A stretch of DNA of 7,430 nucleotides from Methanoregula sp. GTDB taxonomy: Archaea; Halobacteriota; Methanomicrobia; Methanomicrobiales; Methanospirillaceae. Numbering within the stretch: the first letter of the stretch is position 1; each line of letters opens with the position of its first letter. The position numbers were made by a program, and so were the translations under genes. Below are positions 1 to 5,264 of this stretch, in pieces. The notes beneath the pieces were generated by a model, which ran no database searches, was not told where the DNA came from, and saw only the letters and a program-made list of their open reading frames with translations. Where the stretch lies: positions 1-7,430 of the forward strand of contig PMKW01000012.1 in assembly GCA_003157895.1 (NCBI GenBank). The letters run 5' to 3'.

Positions 1-1751
1 TTGATGATCCCCCGGGTATCGAGGAATTTTACCAGGAGGGCTGCCGGGATTCCCCATACATCGAGAGAACCATCGGCTGTTACTCCCGGGGTCAGGATGG
101 TGACCTTGATCGGGTCGAGCAAGCAGTAACCGTCTTCGATCCCGGTAAAACCGTGCCACGTATCTTCAGGGTGCAGGACCCAGCAGGAAGGTTCATCCCT
201 CAGCAGGTCATGCGGAGCATCGGCAAAGGGCAGGGTGTTCCCGGTCGCCGGATCACGGATGGTATCGGGCTGCCATATGCCGAACCACCAGTCTTTCGAT
301 CCTTTTTCTTTTCCGCTCCCGAGTTCCCGTGCGATCCTTGCCATGATCCTGCGGAACCGGATAGCTTCGTCGATACAGTCGGTTGTCAGGATAATACCCG
401 ACGGCCCCTCCATCATTTTTGAAGAAACATCAAGCGAGGCGATGATCGGGTAGAACGGGGATGTCGAGGTATGCATCATAAATGCCTCGTTGAACCGTTC
501 GTGCTCTACCGGAGACCGTCCGTTCCTCACATGAACCATGGACGCCTGGGAGAACGCTGCGAGAAGCTTATGCGTTGACTGTGTTGCAAATACGGTGGGA
601 CCCCCGGGTTGTTGTGTCTCCTTTCGCATCGCGAAACGGTCGCGGTACAGGGGATTGAACCGGGCATACGCGAACCATGCCTCATCGAAATGGATGCGAT
701 CGACACTCTTCCCGAGCAGTTCTTCGACCCGGGTGGCACGATAACAGAGACCATCGTAGGTCGAATTGGTGACAACCGCGAGTGCCACATCCGGCTTTTT
801 TACTGACCGGGTCAGCGGGCTTGCTGCGATCTTTGCCGCTACCGTCTCCGGCAGCATCTCGTCCGGGTGGATCGGGCCGATGATCCCGTACCGGTTCCGT
901 GTCGGAAGGAGATACACCGGCAGGGAATGGGTCATCGTGACGGCGTGCTCTATCGACTTGTGGCAGTTCCTGTCAACGAGGACGATATCCCCGGCCGTGA
1001 CGCAACCCATGAAGACGACCTTGTTTGCCGTGGATGTGCCGTTGGTCACGAAATACGTACGGTCAGCCCCGAAAACTTTTGCGGCATACTTCTCGGCATC
1101 GCCGATCGAACCTGAGTGATCGAGGAGGGAGCCCAGCTCGCCAACCGAGATGGAGAGATCAGACCTGAACACCTGCTCCCCGAAGAAGTCGTAGAACTCT
1201 CGCCCGGGGGCAGATTTCCGGAACGCGGTCCCGCCGGCATGACCGGGAGTATGCCAGGAATATTCGAAGTCCTGCGAGAATTTTACCAGCGGGCCAAAGA
1301 ACGGCGGGAGGAGAAGATCCCGGTACCGTTTCGAAGCGGCCCTTATCCGTCCCGCGATGAATTCCGGTGAATCCTCAAGGACCCAGACATATTCACTGAC
1401 CTCCCGGATCATATCGATCGTCAGGGTTGTTGCGGATTCTTTTCCCGGTTCTCCCATCAGGAAGATCGGGATATCTTCGTTCCTCTTCCGGATCTCCTGG
1501 ATGACCCCTGCTGTCGCCATGTGCCGCTCTGGCGTGTCCCCGCCAAGGTTCCAGTTGATGAAAATACAGTCCGCTTCAGGAAGGCTGGCAAGCGTATTGT
1601 GTGCATCATCGGATGAGCCGATGTCGGTGATCCTGATGCCGTATTCCTGCAATCCGTCAAGTATCCGGCGCAGAGCATTTCCCGCACGAGTATCCGTGGT
1701 ATGTGTATCATCAATCAGTGCGATGGTCAGGAATTCCTCAGGGTTCACCAC
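1..1751 (-). CDS. Orn/Lys/Arg decarboxylase, AdiA/LdcI type (C-terminus cut by window edge)
   Basis: PLP-dependent basic amino-acid decarboxylase, probably arginine to agmatine plus CO2, cytoplasmic. About 583 residues are visible; the family is usually 710-760 long, so roughly the last 170 are missing. Residues ~8-130 match the N-terminal response-regulator-like 'wing' domain (IALIDD, then a region ending VWVLEDSPEFIAGR). The PLP domain has WHTPGHAGGTAF, LGSLLDHSG, DRNCHKSIEH with H264 as the likely ring-stacking His, HFDEAW with D356, and STHKLLAAFSQAS with K395 as the Schiff-base Lys. HFDEAW and RNRYGIIGPI look like AdiA, while other segments resemble lysine decarboxylase, so the substrate is not certain. 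The start is GTG at 1751 (GTG at 1748 also possible), 9 bases after AGGAG. The first residues then align with the AdiA N-terminus. It follows a small-protein gene by 17 bases and probably shares its promoter near 2045. Most methanogens make agmatine with a small pyruvoyl enzyme, so this bacterial-style enzyme is notable. Confidence 0.93.
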   Translation of the reverse strand, partial: MVNPEEFLTIALIDDTHTTDTRAGNALRRILDGLQEYGIRITDIGSSDDAHNTLASLPEADCIFINWNLGGDTPERHMATAGVIQEIRKRNEDIPIFLMGEPGKESATTLTIDMIREVSEYVWVLEDSPEFIAGRIRAASKRYRDLLLPPFFGPLVKFSQDFEYSWHTPGHAGGTAFRKSAPGREFYDFFGEQVFRSDLSISVGELGSLLDHSGSIGDAEKYAAKVFGADRTYFVTNGTSTANKVVFMGCVTAGDIVLVDRNCHKSIEHAVTMTHSLPVYLLPTRNRYGIIGPIHPDEMLPETVAAKIAASPLTRSVKKPDVALAVVTNSTYDGLCYRATRVEELLGKSVDRIHFDEAWFAYARFNPLYRDRFAMRKETQQPGGPTVFATQSTHKLLAAFSQASMVHVRNGRSPVEHERFNEAFMMHTSTSPFYPIIASLDVSSKMMEGPSGIILTTDCIDEAIRFRRIMARIARELGSGKEKGSKDWWFGIWQPDTIRDPATGNTLPFADAPHDLLRDEPSCWVLHPEDTWHGFTGIEDGYCLLDPIKVTILTPGVTADGSLDVWGIPAALLVKFLDTRGII

Positions 1752-1768
1752 AGTCTTCCGCTCCTGAT

Positions 1769-1966
1769 TTAATGTTCCTGCACTGCATCCTTCATGGTGC
1801 GGGGGGCACTCTTTGGACCCGGGGAAGCATGGTTCATGCCCCCGGATGCTTTGCGGATATCTTTCTCGGATATCCCGTCCCTTCTTTTTTCTTTGTCAGT
1901 CTGTATGTTTTCAGCGTCAAACTCGGTAACCGACGCGCCATCGTTCAAAATTGGTTTATCGCTCAT
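1769..1966 (-). CDS. Small hydrophilic protein with DIRKAxxGxN motif, upstream of the decarboxylase
   Basis: A 65-residue charged protein (starts MSDKPILNDG, ends KDAVQEH) with no membrane segment or known domain; function not recognised. Residues ~30-45 contain SEKDIRKASGGMNHAS, which matches KDDIRKANYGVNADE in the second small protein at 3522-3695 (DIRKAxxGxN). The reading frame stays open up to 2188. The ATG at 1966 is preferred because it sits 11 bases after GGAG in a leader that closely matches the leader of the second small gene (GGAGTTGAAATCATAATG here, GGAGTTGGAAACTAAAATG there), and because the TATA-to-ATG distances are then nearly equal (82 and 79 bases). An ATG at 2014 would give 81 residues but would lie only a few bases from the predicted transcription start. 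The decarboxylase begins 17 bases downstream, suggesting co-transcription. The composition suggests a disordered or stress-type protein, which is inference. Confidence 0.6.
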   Translation of the reverse strand: MSDKPILNDGASVTEFDAENIQTDKEKRRDGISEKDIRKASGGMNHASPGPKSAPRTMKDAVQEH

Positions 1967-2041
1967 TATGATTTCAACTCCGTTTCCTGCCACGATTTTT
2001 TTGAAATGCCTCATCAGAGCAACCTTTCGTGCAGCGGAAAG

Positions 2042-2080
2042 GTATATACTACTACCCTGTTTTTGCAAAATTTGCAACAA
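2042..2080 (-). promoter_or_regulatory. Palindromic operator plus TATA box for the small protein-decarboxylase unit
   Basis: On the minus strand a perfect 7-1-7 inverted repeat (plus-strand reading TTGCAAAATTTGCAA, 2063-2077) is followed after 14 bases by the TATA-like box TATATA (2043-2048, within GTATATAC). Start of transcription would be near 2018-2022. The layout recurs at 3768-3806: over 21 aligned bases around the palindrome, 18 are identical, and the TATA box sits at the same spacing. A palindrome directly upstream of TATA fits a site for a dimeric regulator, either an activator or a repressor. The boxes are seen directly; their use as a promoter is inferred. Confidence 0.6.
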
Positions 2081-2593
2081 TTCATAATTTACAACCGCAA
2101 AAACAGTCGCTGCCTGAAACTTTTGTATGCGATCCGCCGGTGTGAATGACCATTTCTCATGGACATTTCCGGTTTCCAGATCGCACAAACGATCCCGGTA
2201 GGAAAATTTTAATCGCGATCCGGTTATGTTTTGGAAAAGATCCCCATAATTTCCGGAAAAGTTTCCGGAAAAATCGTAAAATTTTTAAGGAAAGTAAAAG
2301 TGAACTTTGTCTTTTTACAAAAGTCCAGACCTTCAATGACGGAGTAAATGACCCGGGAATGCACAAGGCGGTTCTGTCAAGTTGTCGGCAGCTACAGAGT
2401 TTGGAAAAGATCTGGGCGAAACACGAAACGGTTACGTCTCTCCTTTGGATGCAATTAAAATCAAAAATCTGCTATTATGGGTTTAAAGCATTGGTGGATT
2501 TTTTTTCGCTGCCGTAAATCAAAATTGTATAGTGCAAAATACGCCTCATAACAAAAACGTATGAAAAAGCGTTTTTTTAACGGTTATTATAGC
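2081..2593. other. A/T-rich intergenic region between divergent units, no convincing gene
   Basis: About 500 bases between the leftward decarboxylase unit and the rightward gene at 2662. An open frame of 123 codons (2146-2517, plus) has no good ribosome-binding site, an unlikely composition and no recognisable motif, so it is not called. The stretch holds two TTTCCGGAAA palindromes near 2250-2271, a 13-base direct repeat TTTGGAAAAGATC (2230-2242 and 2400-2412), and a weak stem AAAAACG/CGTTTTT (2553-2559 and 2570-2576) running into a T-run. No RNA gene was recognised. Confidence 0.5.
2250..2271. repeat. Tandem pair of TTTCCGGAAA palindromes
   Basis: Two copies of the perfect 10-base palindrome TTTCCGGAAA at 2250-2259 and 2262-2271, with centres 12 bases apart (2254.5 and 2266.5), in the middle of the intergenic region. 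Two palindromes about one helical turn apart could form a double operator. They lie far from either predicted promoter (about 200 bases from the leftward one and 340 from the rightward one), so a regulatory role is only a possibility. Confidence 0.45.
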
Positions 2594-2607
2594 ATATTAT
2601 TTATAGA
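2594..2607 (+). promoter_or_regulatory. TATA box for the PD-(D/E)XK-like gene
   Basis: The sequence ATATTATTTATAGA contains TTTATAGA (2600-2607), close to the archaeal TATA consensus, preceded by A/T-rich sequence. Transcription would start near 2628-2632 and give a leader of about 30 bases carrying GGAGG before the ATG at 2662. The spacing is what an archaeal promoter would show; no operator was recognised. Confidence 0.5.
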
Positions 2608-2661
2608 TGATTGCCGCTTAGTTGCATTGAAGTAAATCACAGAATTTGGAGGGACAACTTA

Positions 2662-2979
2662 ATGCCAACACCACATGAAATAGGAAAAGCTGGAGAGGGA
2701 TATACTGTCGAATTTTTTAAAGGAAAAGGTTTCACTATCGATAAATGGGATACTCATACATTGGGTTCAGCGAACATCGAAGCGCATAGTAAAGAGAGTA
2801 AAATACTTGTCCAGGTAATATCAGCTATTACTGATGAACCCTCAGATCTATCTGCAAAAGATCAACGGAATGTAAAAGCACGAGCAAAGAGAATTGGTGC
2901 TATTGCGTGGGAGGCAAAAGTTATCCTTAATACAAATTTGGATATTATCGGTGATATCAGGTTGAGAGAGTTGAAGTAG
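2662..2979 (+). CDS. Small protein resembling a degenerate PD-(D/E)XK nuclease
   Basis: A 105-residue protein starting MPTPHEIGKAGEGY, with GGAGG at 2648-2652 nine bases before the ATG. An in-frame ATG at 2611 lacks a ribosome-binding site. The pattern resembles YraN/Holliday-resolvase-like PD-(D/E)XK folds: an N-terminal helix with G-x-x-GE (E12), then 'KGFTID' (22-27), a strand pair SANIEAHSKESKILVQV (36-52), and a basic helix KDQRNVKARAKRIGAIAWE (66-84). The family normally has G-x-ID near the first strand and E-x-K at the second. Here N38-I-E40 and Q51-V-I-S replace them, so the catalytic Asp and Lys seem absent. It may be a DNA-binding or sensor protein or a non-catalytic relative; the fold call is by eye. 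It is the only plus-strand gene in the window, it is A/T-richer with different codon use from its neighbours, and it may have been acquired by transfer. Confidence 0.75.
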   Translation: MPTPHEIGKAGEGYTVEFFKGKGFTIDKWDTHTLGSANIEAHSKESKILVQVISAITDEPSDLSAKDQRNVKARAKRIGAIAWEAKVILNTNLDIIGDIRLRELK

Positions 2980-3006
2980 CTCCTCAGGCTCAATACAAAA
3001 TAAATT

Positions 3007-3020
3007 ATTCTTTTTAGAAT
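3007..3020 (+). terminator. Possible terminator after the PD-(D/E)XK-like gene
   Basis: ATTCT-TTTT-AGAAT forms a 5-bp stem with a T-only loop 28 bases after the stop codon. The run of five T is the more relevant signal for archaeal termination. Weak evidence. Confidence 0.3.
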
Positions 3021-3348
3021 TAATGACAGTACGGTTAATGCGTTCTTTCAGACGATAACACAAAAAGACAAAGTTTAGTGAAGTCTGCTTTGACTTTCTT
3101 TAAAAAAATACTGAACTCGCTGTGGGAATATTTTCAAAGGATCCGTACAGGAATCATCCTCACGAAACATGGTACGTACAAAAAAATTTCACTCAACGCC
3201 ATTTTCATTATGCACCATGATAATCTACCGGTATGAGTCGATACTGCAATTACTGGGCACGATGGATCTGCCCCTACTACTGGATCGTCGGGCTTTTTTA
3301 TGCTAGAAAACCCCGAACAGGAATGATCTGGCCGGGTCAACAATGACA
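3021..3348. other. Intergenic region, no supported gene
   Basis: The stretch holds a small stem AAGTC/GACTT (around 3079-3094) and several A/T runs. A 37-codon plus-strand frame (3233-3346, unusually rich in Trp and Tyr) and a 71-codon minus-strand frame (3134-3349) are both open, but neither has a ribosome-binding site, neighbour-like codon use or a recognisable motif. No RNA gene was recognised. Confidence 0.4.
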
Positions 3349-3570
3349 TTAGCACAGACTTTGCATTCCTGACTGGGGGTCCGTAACCCTGGGCGGTTTT
3401 TCCACCTCACAGGGAGTCTTTTTGGGATTTCCAGCCAGATAAATCGTTCCTGCGCCGTCAAAAACCCCTGTAAAAAGATCCCCGGGAATAGTGACCGGGA
3501 ACTTCGCCTCCCATATCCGGTTTAACGGCTCTGTACCGTGTTTTGCCGGTTCTTGGTGTCGCCCTTTGGA
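3349..3570 (-). pseudogene. Start-less open frame, possible frameshifted gene tail or -1 extension of the small protein
   Basis: 73 codons open between a TGA at 3571-3573 and a TAA at 3349-3351. There is no ATG, GTG or TTG at a sensible position. The translation looks protein-like with neighbour-like codons: RIWEAKFPVTIPGDLFTG, then GAGTIYLAGNPKKTPCEV and a Pro-rich end. It overlaps the last 16 codons of the small protein at 3522-3695 in the -1 frame. A heptamer A AAG GGC (3561-3567) in the small gene's frame lies just after the TGA that opens this frame. A -1 slip there would fuse 45 residues of the small protein to 70 residues from this frame (115 in all). Three readings are possible: a decayed gene by single-base indel, an assembly error, or programmed frameshifting. 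The first two are more usual. No family was recognised. Confidence 0.4.
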
Positions 3571-3695
3571 TCATAGGGAACATGGTCGTGCTTGTTCTTG
3601 GCGTCGACCTTTGCCTCATCCGCATTTACGCCGTAATTAGCTTTGCGGATATCATCTTTTGCTTTGATGTCCTTTGCGTTTTCTTTGGTAGTCAT
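3522..3695 (-). CDS. Small Lys/Asp-rich protein with DIRKAxxGxN motif
   Basis: A 57-residue, very hydrophilic protein (starts MTTKENAKDIKAKDD, ends NTVQSR), rich in Lys, Asp and Asn, with one Tyr-Asp-Pro-Lys-Gly segment near the end (residues 41-45). No signal peptide, membrane helix or Cys; probably largely disordered. Function not recognised. DIRKANYGVN (residues 15-24) matches DIRKASGGMN of the small protein at 1769-1966. The ATG at 3695 is chosen over a TTG at 3743 because AAAGGAG lies 12 bases upstream and the leader matches that of the other small gene. The two are probably diverged paralogues or share a conserved N-terminal part. It has its own promoter (3768-3806), and the next gene upstream ends in T-runs, so it is likely transcribed alone or with the open frame at 3349-3570. 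Confidence 0.65.
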   Translation of the reverse strand: MTTKENAKDIKAKDDIRKANYGVNADEAKVDAKNKHDHVPYDPKGDTKNRQNTVQSR

Positions 3696-3767
3696 TTTAG
3701 TTTCCAACTCCTTTCCTTGATACGGTTTTTTAATCCCAAACAAGGTATGTCCTCATAGAGTAGGATA

Positions 3768-3806
3768 GTAGATAAATCTCGTTGATTGTTGCAAAATCTG
3801 CACCAA
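3768..3806 (-). promoter_or_regulatory. Second copy of the palindrome-TATA module
   Basis: The plus-strand reading TTGCAAAATCTGCAC (3789-3803) differs at two positions from the palindrome at 2063-2077. In minus-strand direction TATCTAC (3768-3774) lies exactly where TATATAC lies in the first copy, 14 bases after the palindrome's TTTTGCAA end. Transcription would start near 3745, with a leader of about 50 bases before the ATG at 3695. The TATA box is weaker than in the first copy (TTTATCTA). The repeated layout, more than either site alone, supports a shared regulator. Confidence 0.55.
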
Positions 3807-3903
3807 CCTGGAATTTCCGGTGTCTGAATACAGGTTGCACGGACTTTAAAGTATTCATCTGAAAAGATCCTTTCTCTTTTCCATGGCAATGTACATATCT
3901 ATG

Positions 3904-3969
3904 AAAAAAAATCCCGGACATTCTCTTTAAGAAAAATCCAGGGACACAAAAAACGCCCGCATGAAAAAA
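3904..3969 (-). terminator. Series of T-runs ending the lipoprotein transcript
   Basis: Reading the minus strand after the lipoprotein stop at 3992, four T-runs follow within 90 bases: six T (3964-3969), six T (3948-3953), five T (about 3932-3936) and eight T (3904-3911). Archaeal RNA polymerase terminates at such runs without needing a strong hairpin. This separates the right-hand operon from the small-protein gene. Confidence 0.55.
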
Positions 3970-3991
3970 TCTATCCGGAATCACGGCCCCA

Positions 3992-4831
3992 TCAGAACGG
4001 GCAGTGACCCCCGCCTCCTCCCCCGTCCCATGATTTACCCCCTCCCTGAGAACTATCTCCCGAGGAATCCGCAATGGAGATATCATCGCCAGTGCTATTA
4101 AAAATCCTGGGGTCCAGACCGCGGTATACTGCCTTTCCCGACAAGTCATAAACGGGGATTTCGTCTCCCGGTATGGTGCTGGCAGATTTTGCGCTGAAAT
4201 ACCGGAACGATGAAACTACCGCTTCAAAATCCTCCAGCTCGAACCGGTTGCTGTCACGCGCAGTAAAGACCAGCACGCTTGCATACCCGTGTTCGTTCGC
4301 GCTGTTCGTACGTGCGATGTAGGCCACACTTGTATTGCCATGAGCCCTGCTTTCAAACCGGTCGTACCTGATATTATTGATTCTCACCGTGGTTTCTACC
4401 GGTGCCGGAATCCATTGCCGGAACCTGTTGCGGTAATCCTGTTCCCGGCTGGGGGTGATGAAATAGGAATAGATAGAGAACACATTCCCTGCAACAAGGT
4501 CGGTCCGGTAATCAGAAGTATCCGCGTTCATCATCCGGTAGGTCGAGACATTCCATTCACCGGGAACCTGCAGCGTGAACAGGAGGTATGTGTCCTTTAC
4601 ATTCCTGGGCGGGGAAACATAACGGATAATCGTAACGACCTCAAAAGGAACACTCGTTGCAATTGTTGTGGGGACGGGCGTCGCAGGGTCTGGCATCGAA
4701 ACGACCGTTTGGGGAACAGTCGTATTTACCGTACTGTTGCCTGATGACTGCACGCATCCGTCCGAAAATATGCATGCAATCAAAACCAGAATCAGGAAAA
4801 TGGTCCGGAGTTCCCGCATTGTTTTTATCAT
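3992..4831 (-). CDS. Lipoprotein with PsbP-like domain and Gly-rich Cys tail
   Basis: A 279-residue exported protein. Residues 5-22 form a signal helix (RTIFLILVLIACIF) ending in SDGC, with C26 the probable lipid-anchored Cys; the -3 Ser is unusual for a lipobox. Residues 27-65 are a Ser/Thr/Pro/Val-rich stalk typical of archaeal lipoproteins. Residues ~76-213 resemble PsbP/Mog1-like folds by pattern: LLFTLQVPGEWNVSTY, SIYSYFITPS, then a final strand-helix FEAVVSSFRYF. The tail (256-279) is Ser/Gly-rich with seven Gly residues before H276-C277-P278-F279. Function unknown; the domain call is by eye. The start is uncertain: ATG at 4831 or 4819, neither with a clear ribosome-binding site nearby. 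It lies 25 bases after the 106-residue gene and is likely the last gene of the operon, exposed on the outer face of the membrane. Confidence 0.85.
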   Translation of the reverse strand: MIKTMRELRTIFLILVLIACIFSDGCVQSSGNSTVNTTVPQTVVSMPDPATPVPTTIATSVPFEVVTIIRYVSPPRNVKDTYLLFTLQVPGEWNVSTYRMMNADTSDYRTDLVAGNVFSIYSYFITPSREQDYRNRFRQWIPAPVETTVRINNIRYDRFESRAHGNTSVAYIARTNSANEHGYASVLVFTARDSNRFELEDFEAVVSSFRYFSAKSASTIPGDEIPVYDLSGKAVYRGLDPRIFNSTGDDISIADSSGDSSQGGGKSWDGGGGGGHCPF

Positions 4832-4834
4832 TTC

Positions 4835-4856
4835 ATTGTGAGCGGATAATCATTTC
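4835..4856. promoter_or_regulatory. Sequence matching the E. coli lac operator region (probably chance)
   Basis: The plus strand reads ATTGTGAGCGGATAA followed by two different bases and ATTTC. This matches the remembered lacO1 and flanking sequence at 20 of 22 positions. It fills the 25-base gap between the 106-residue gene and the lipoprotein, inside a probable operon, where an operator would be unexpected. Only the match itself is observed. Confidence 0.2.
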
Positions 4857-5177
4857 CTAACGGACAATTCCCTTTTTGGAGATTGGAAAATCCGGGAAAT
4901 TACCCTGAAAAACGGGGCTTGATTTCCGGGTATATCGTTTTTCGGCTGGTATTTCCTGTGGGGGATGGGTTGTTGTATCCCCCATCGATGGGAATGACAT
5001 AACGCGTCCCGATTCTGCCGGGTTGCCGGGGAGAGTCAAAGCGACCATCGTTTTTCCTCTATCTCCCCTCTCCGCATTCACCCTTGACCACGCCGGCGGC
5101 ACACGAAAATCCTCCGCGTGCATCGGCATCTTCTCAGTCGGATCCCCCGATAAAGAACCCCGACTATCTTCAGCCAT
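4857..5177 (-). CDS. Hypothetical protein, 106 residues, operon member
   Basis: A soluble, Pro/Ser/Arg-rich protein (starts MAEDSRGSLSGDP, ends ISKKGIVR) with no signal peptide, membrane helix or known motif; I do not recognise it. The ATG at 5177 follows GGAGG with five T between, a strong ribosome-binding site and the main reason to accept the gene. An ATG at 5222 in the same frame would add 15 residues and has AAGGA nine bases upstream, so it cannot be excluded. It starts 87 bases after the second HEAT-repeat gene stops and ends 25 bases before the lipoprotein starts, so it is probably co-transcribed with both. The composition suggests an extended, poorly folded protein. Confidence 0.6.
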   Translation of the reverse strand: MAEDSRGSLSGDPTEKMPMHAEDFRVPPAWSRVNAERGDRGKTMVALTLPGNPAESGRVMSFPSMGDTTTHPPQEIPAEKRYTRKSSPVFQGNFPDFPISKKGIVR

Positions 5178-5264
5178 AAAAACCTCCGGGTCTCTCAATT
5201 CCCGTCTCCCAGTAATGGACATTCTCCGCGATCCTTCAGGCAGGATACCCGGTGAGCTGCGCTT

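Noticed and set aside
1769..1870. Double-glycine bacteriocin-type leader reading of ISEKDIRKASGG
   Set aside because: The paralogue has DIRKANYG, so the Gly-Gly is not conserved, and no peptidase-containing ABC transporter is visible.
1769..2188. Longer 139-residue version of the small protein upstream of the decarboxylase
   Set aside because: The extra N-terminal part covers the TATA box, palindrome and leader that match the other small gene; it would be upstream of the predicted transcription start.
2230..2412. Direct repeat TTTGGAAAAGATC at 2230 and 2400
   Set aside because: Thirteen A/T-biased bases in only two copies, without terminal inverted repeats or an encoded enzyme; no sign of a mobile element.
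2146..2517. 123-codon plus-strand frame in the intergenic region
   Set aside because: No ribosome-binding site, overlaps the predicted regulatory elements, and the composition does not look like a protein.
3233..3346. 37-codon plus-strand frame rich in Trp and Tyr
   Set aside because: No ribosome-binding site and no promoter; the odd composition alone does not support a gene.
3134..3349. 71-codon minus-strand frame whose ATG overlaps the TAA of the start-less frame (TAATG)
   Set aside because: Codon use is unlike the neighbouring genes and there is no ribosome-binding site or motif; the overlap alone is weak.
3730..3858. 42-codon frame (starts MNTLKSVQ) with a plausible AAAGGAT ribosome-binding site
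   Set aside because: It also overlaps the promoter module and has no recognisable motif; kept only as a possibility.
3692..3889. 65-codon frame with an ATGA overlap onto the small protein start and a CxxC
   Set aside because: It starts with TTG and runs through the palindrome and TATA box shared with the other copy, so it is most likely promoter DNA.
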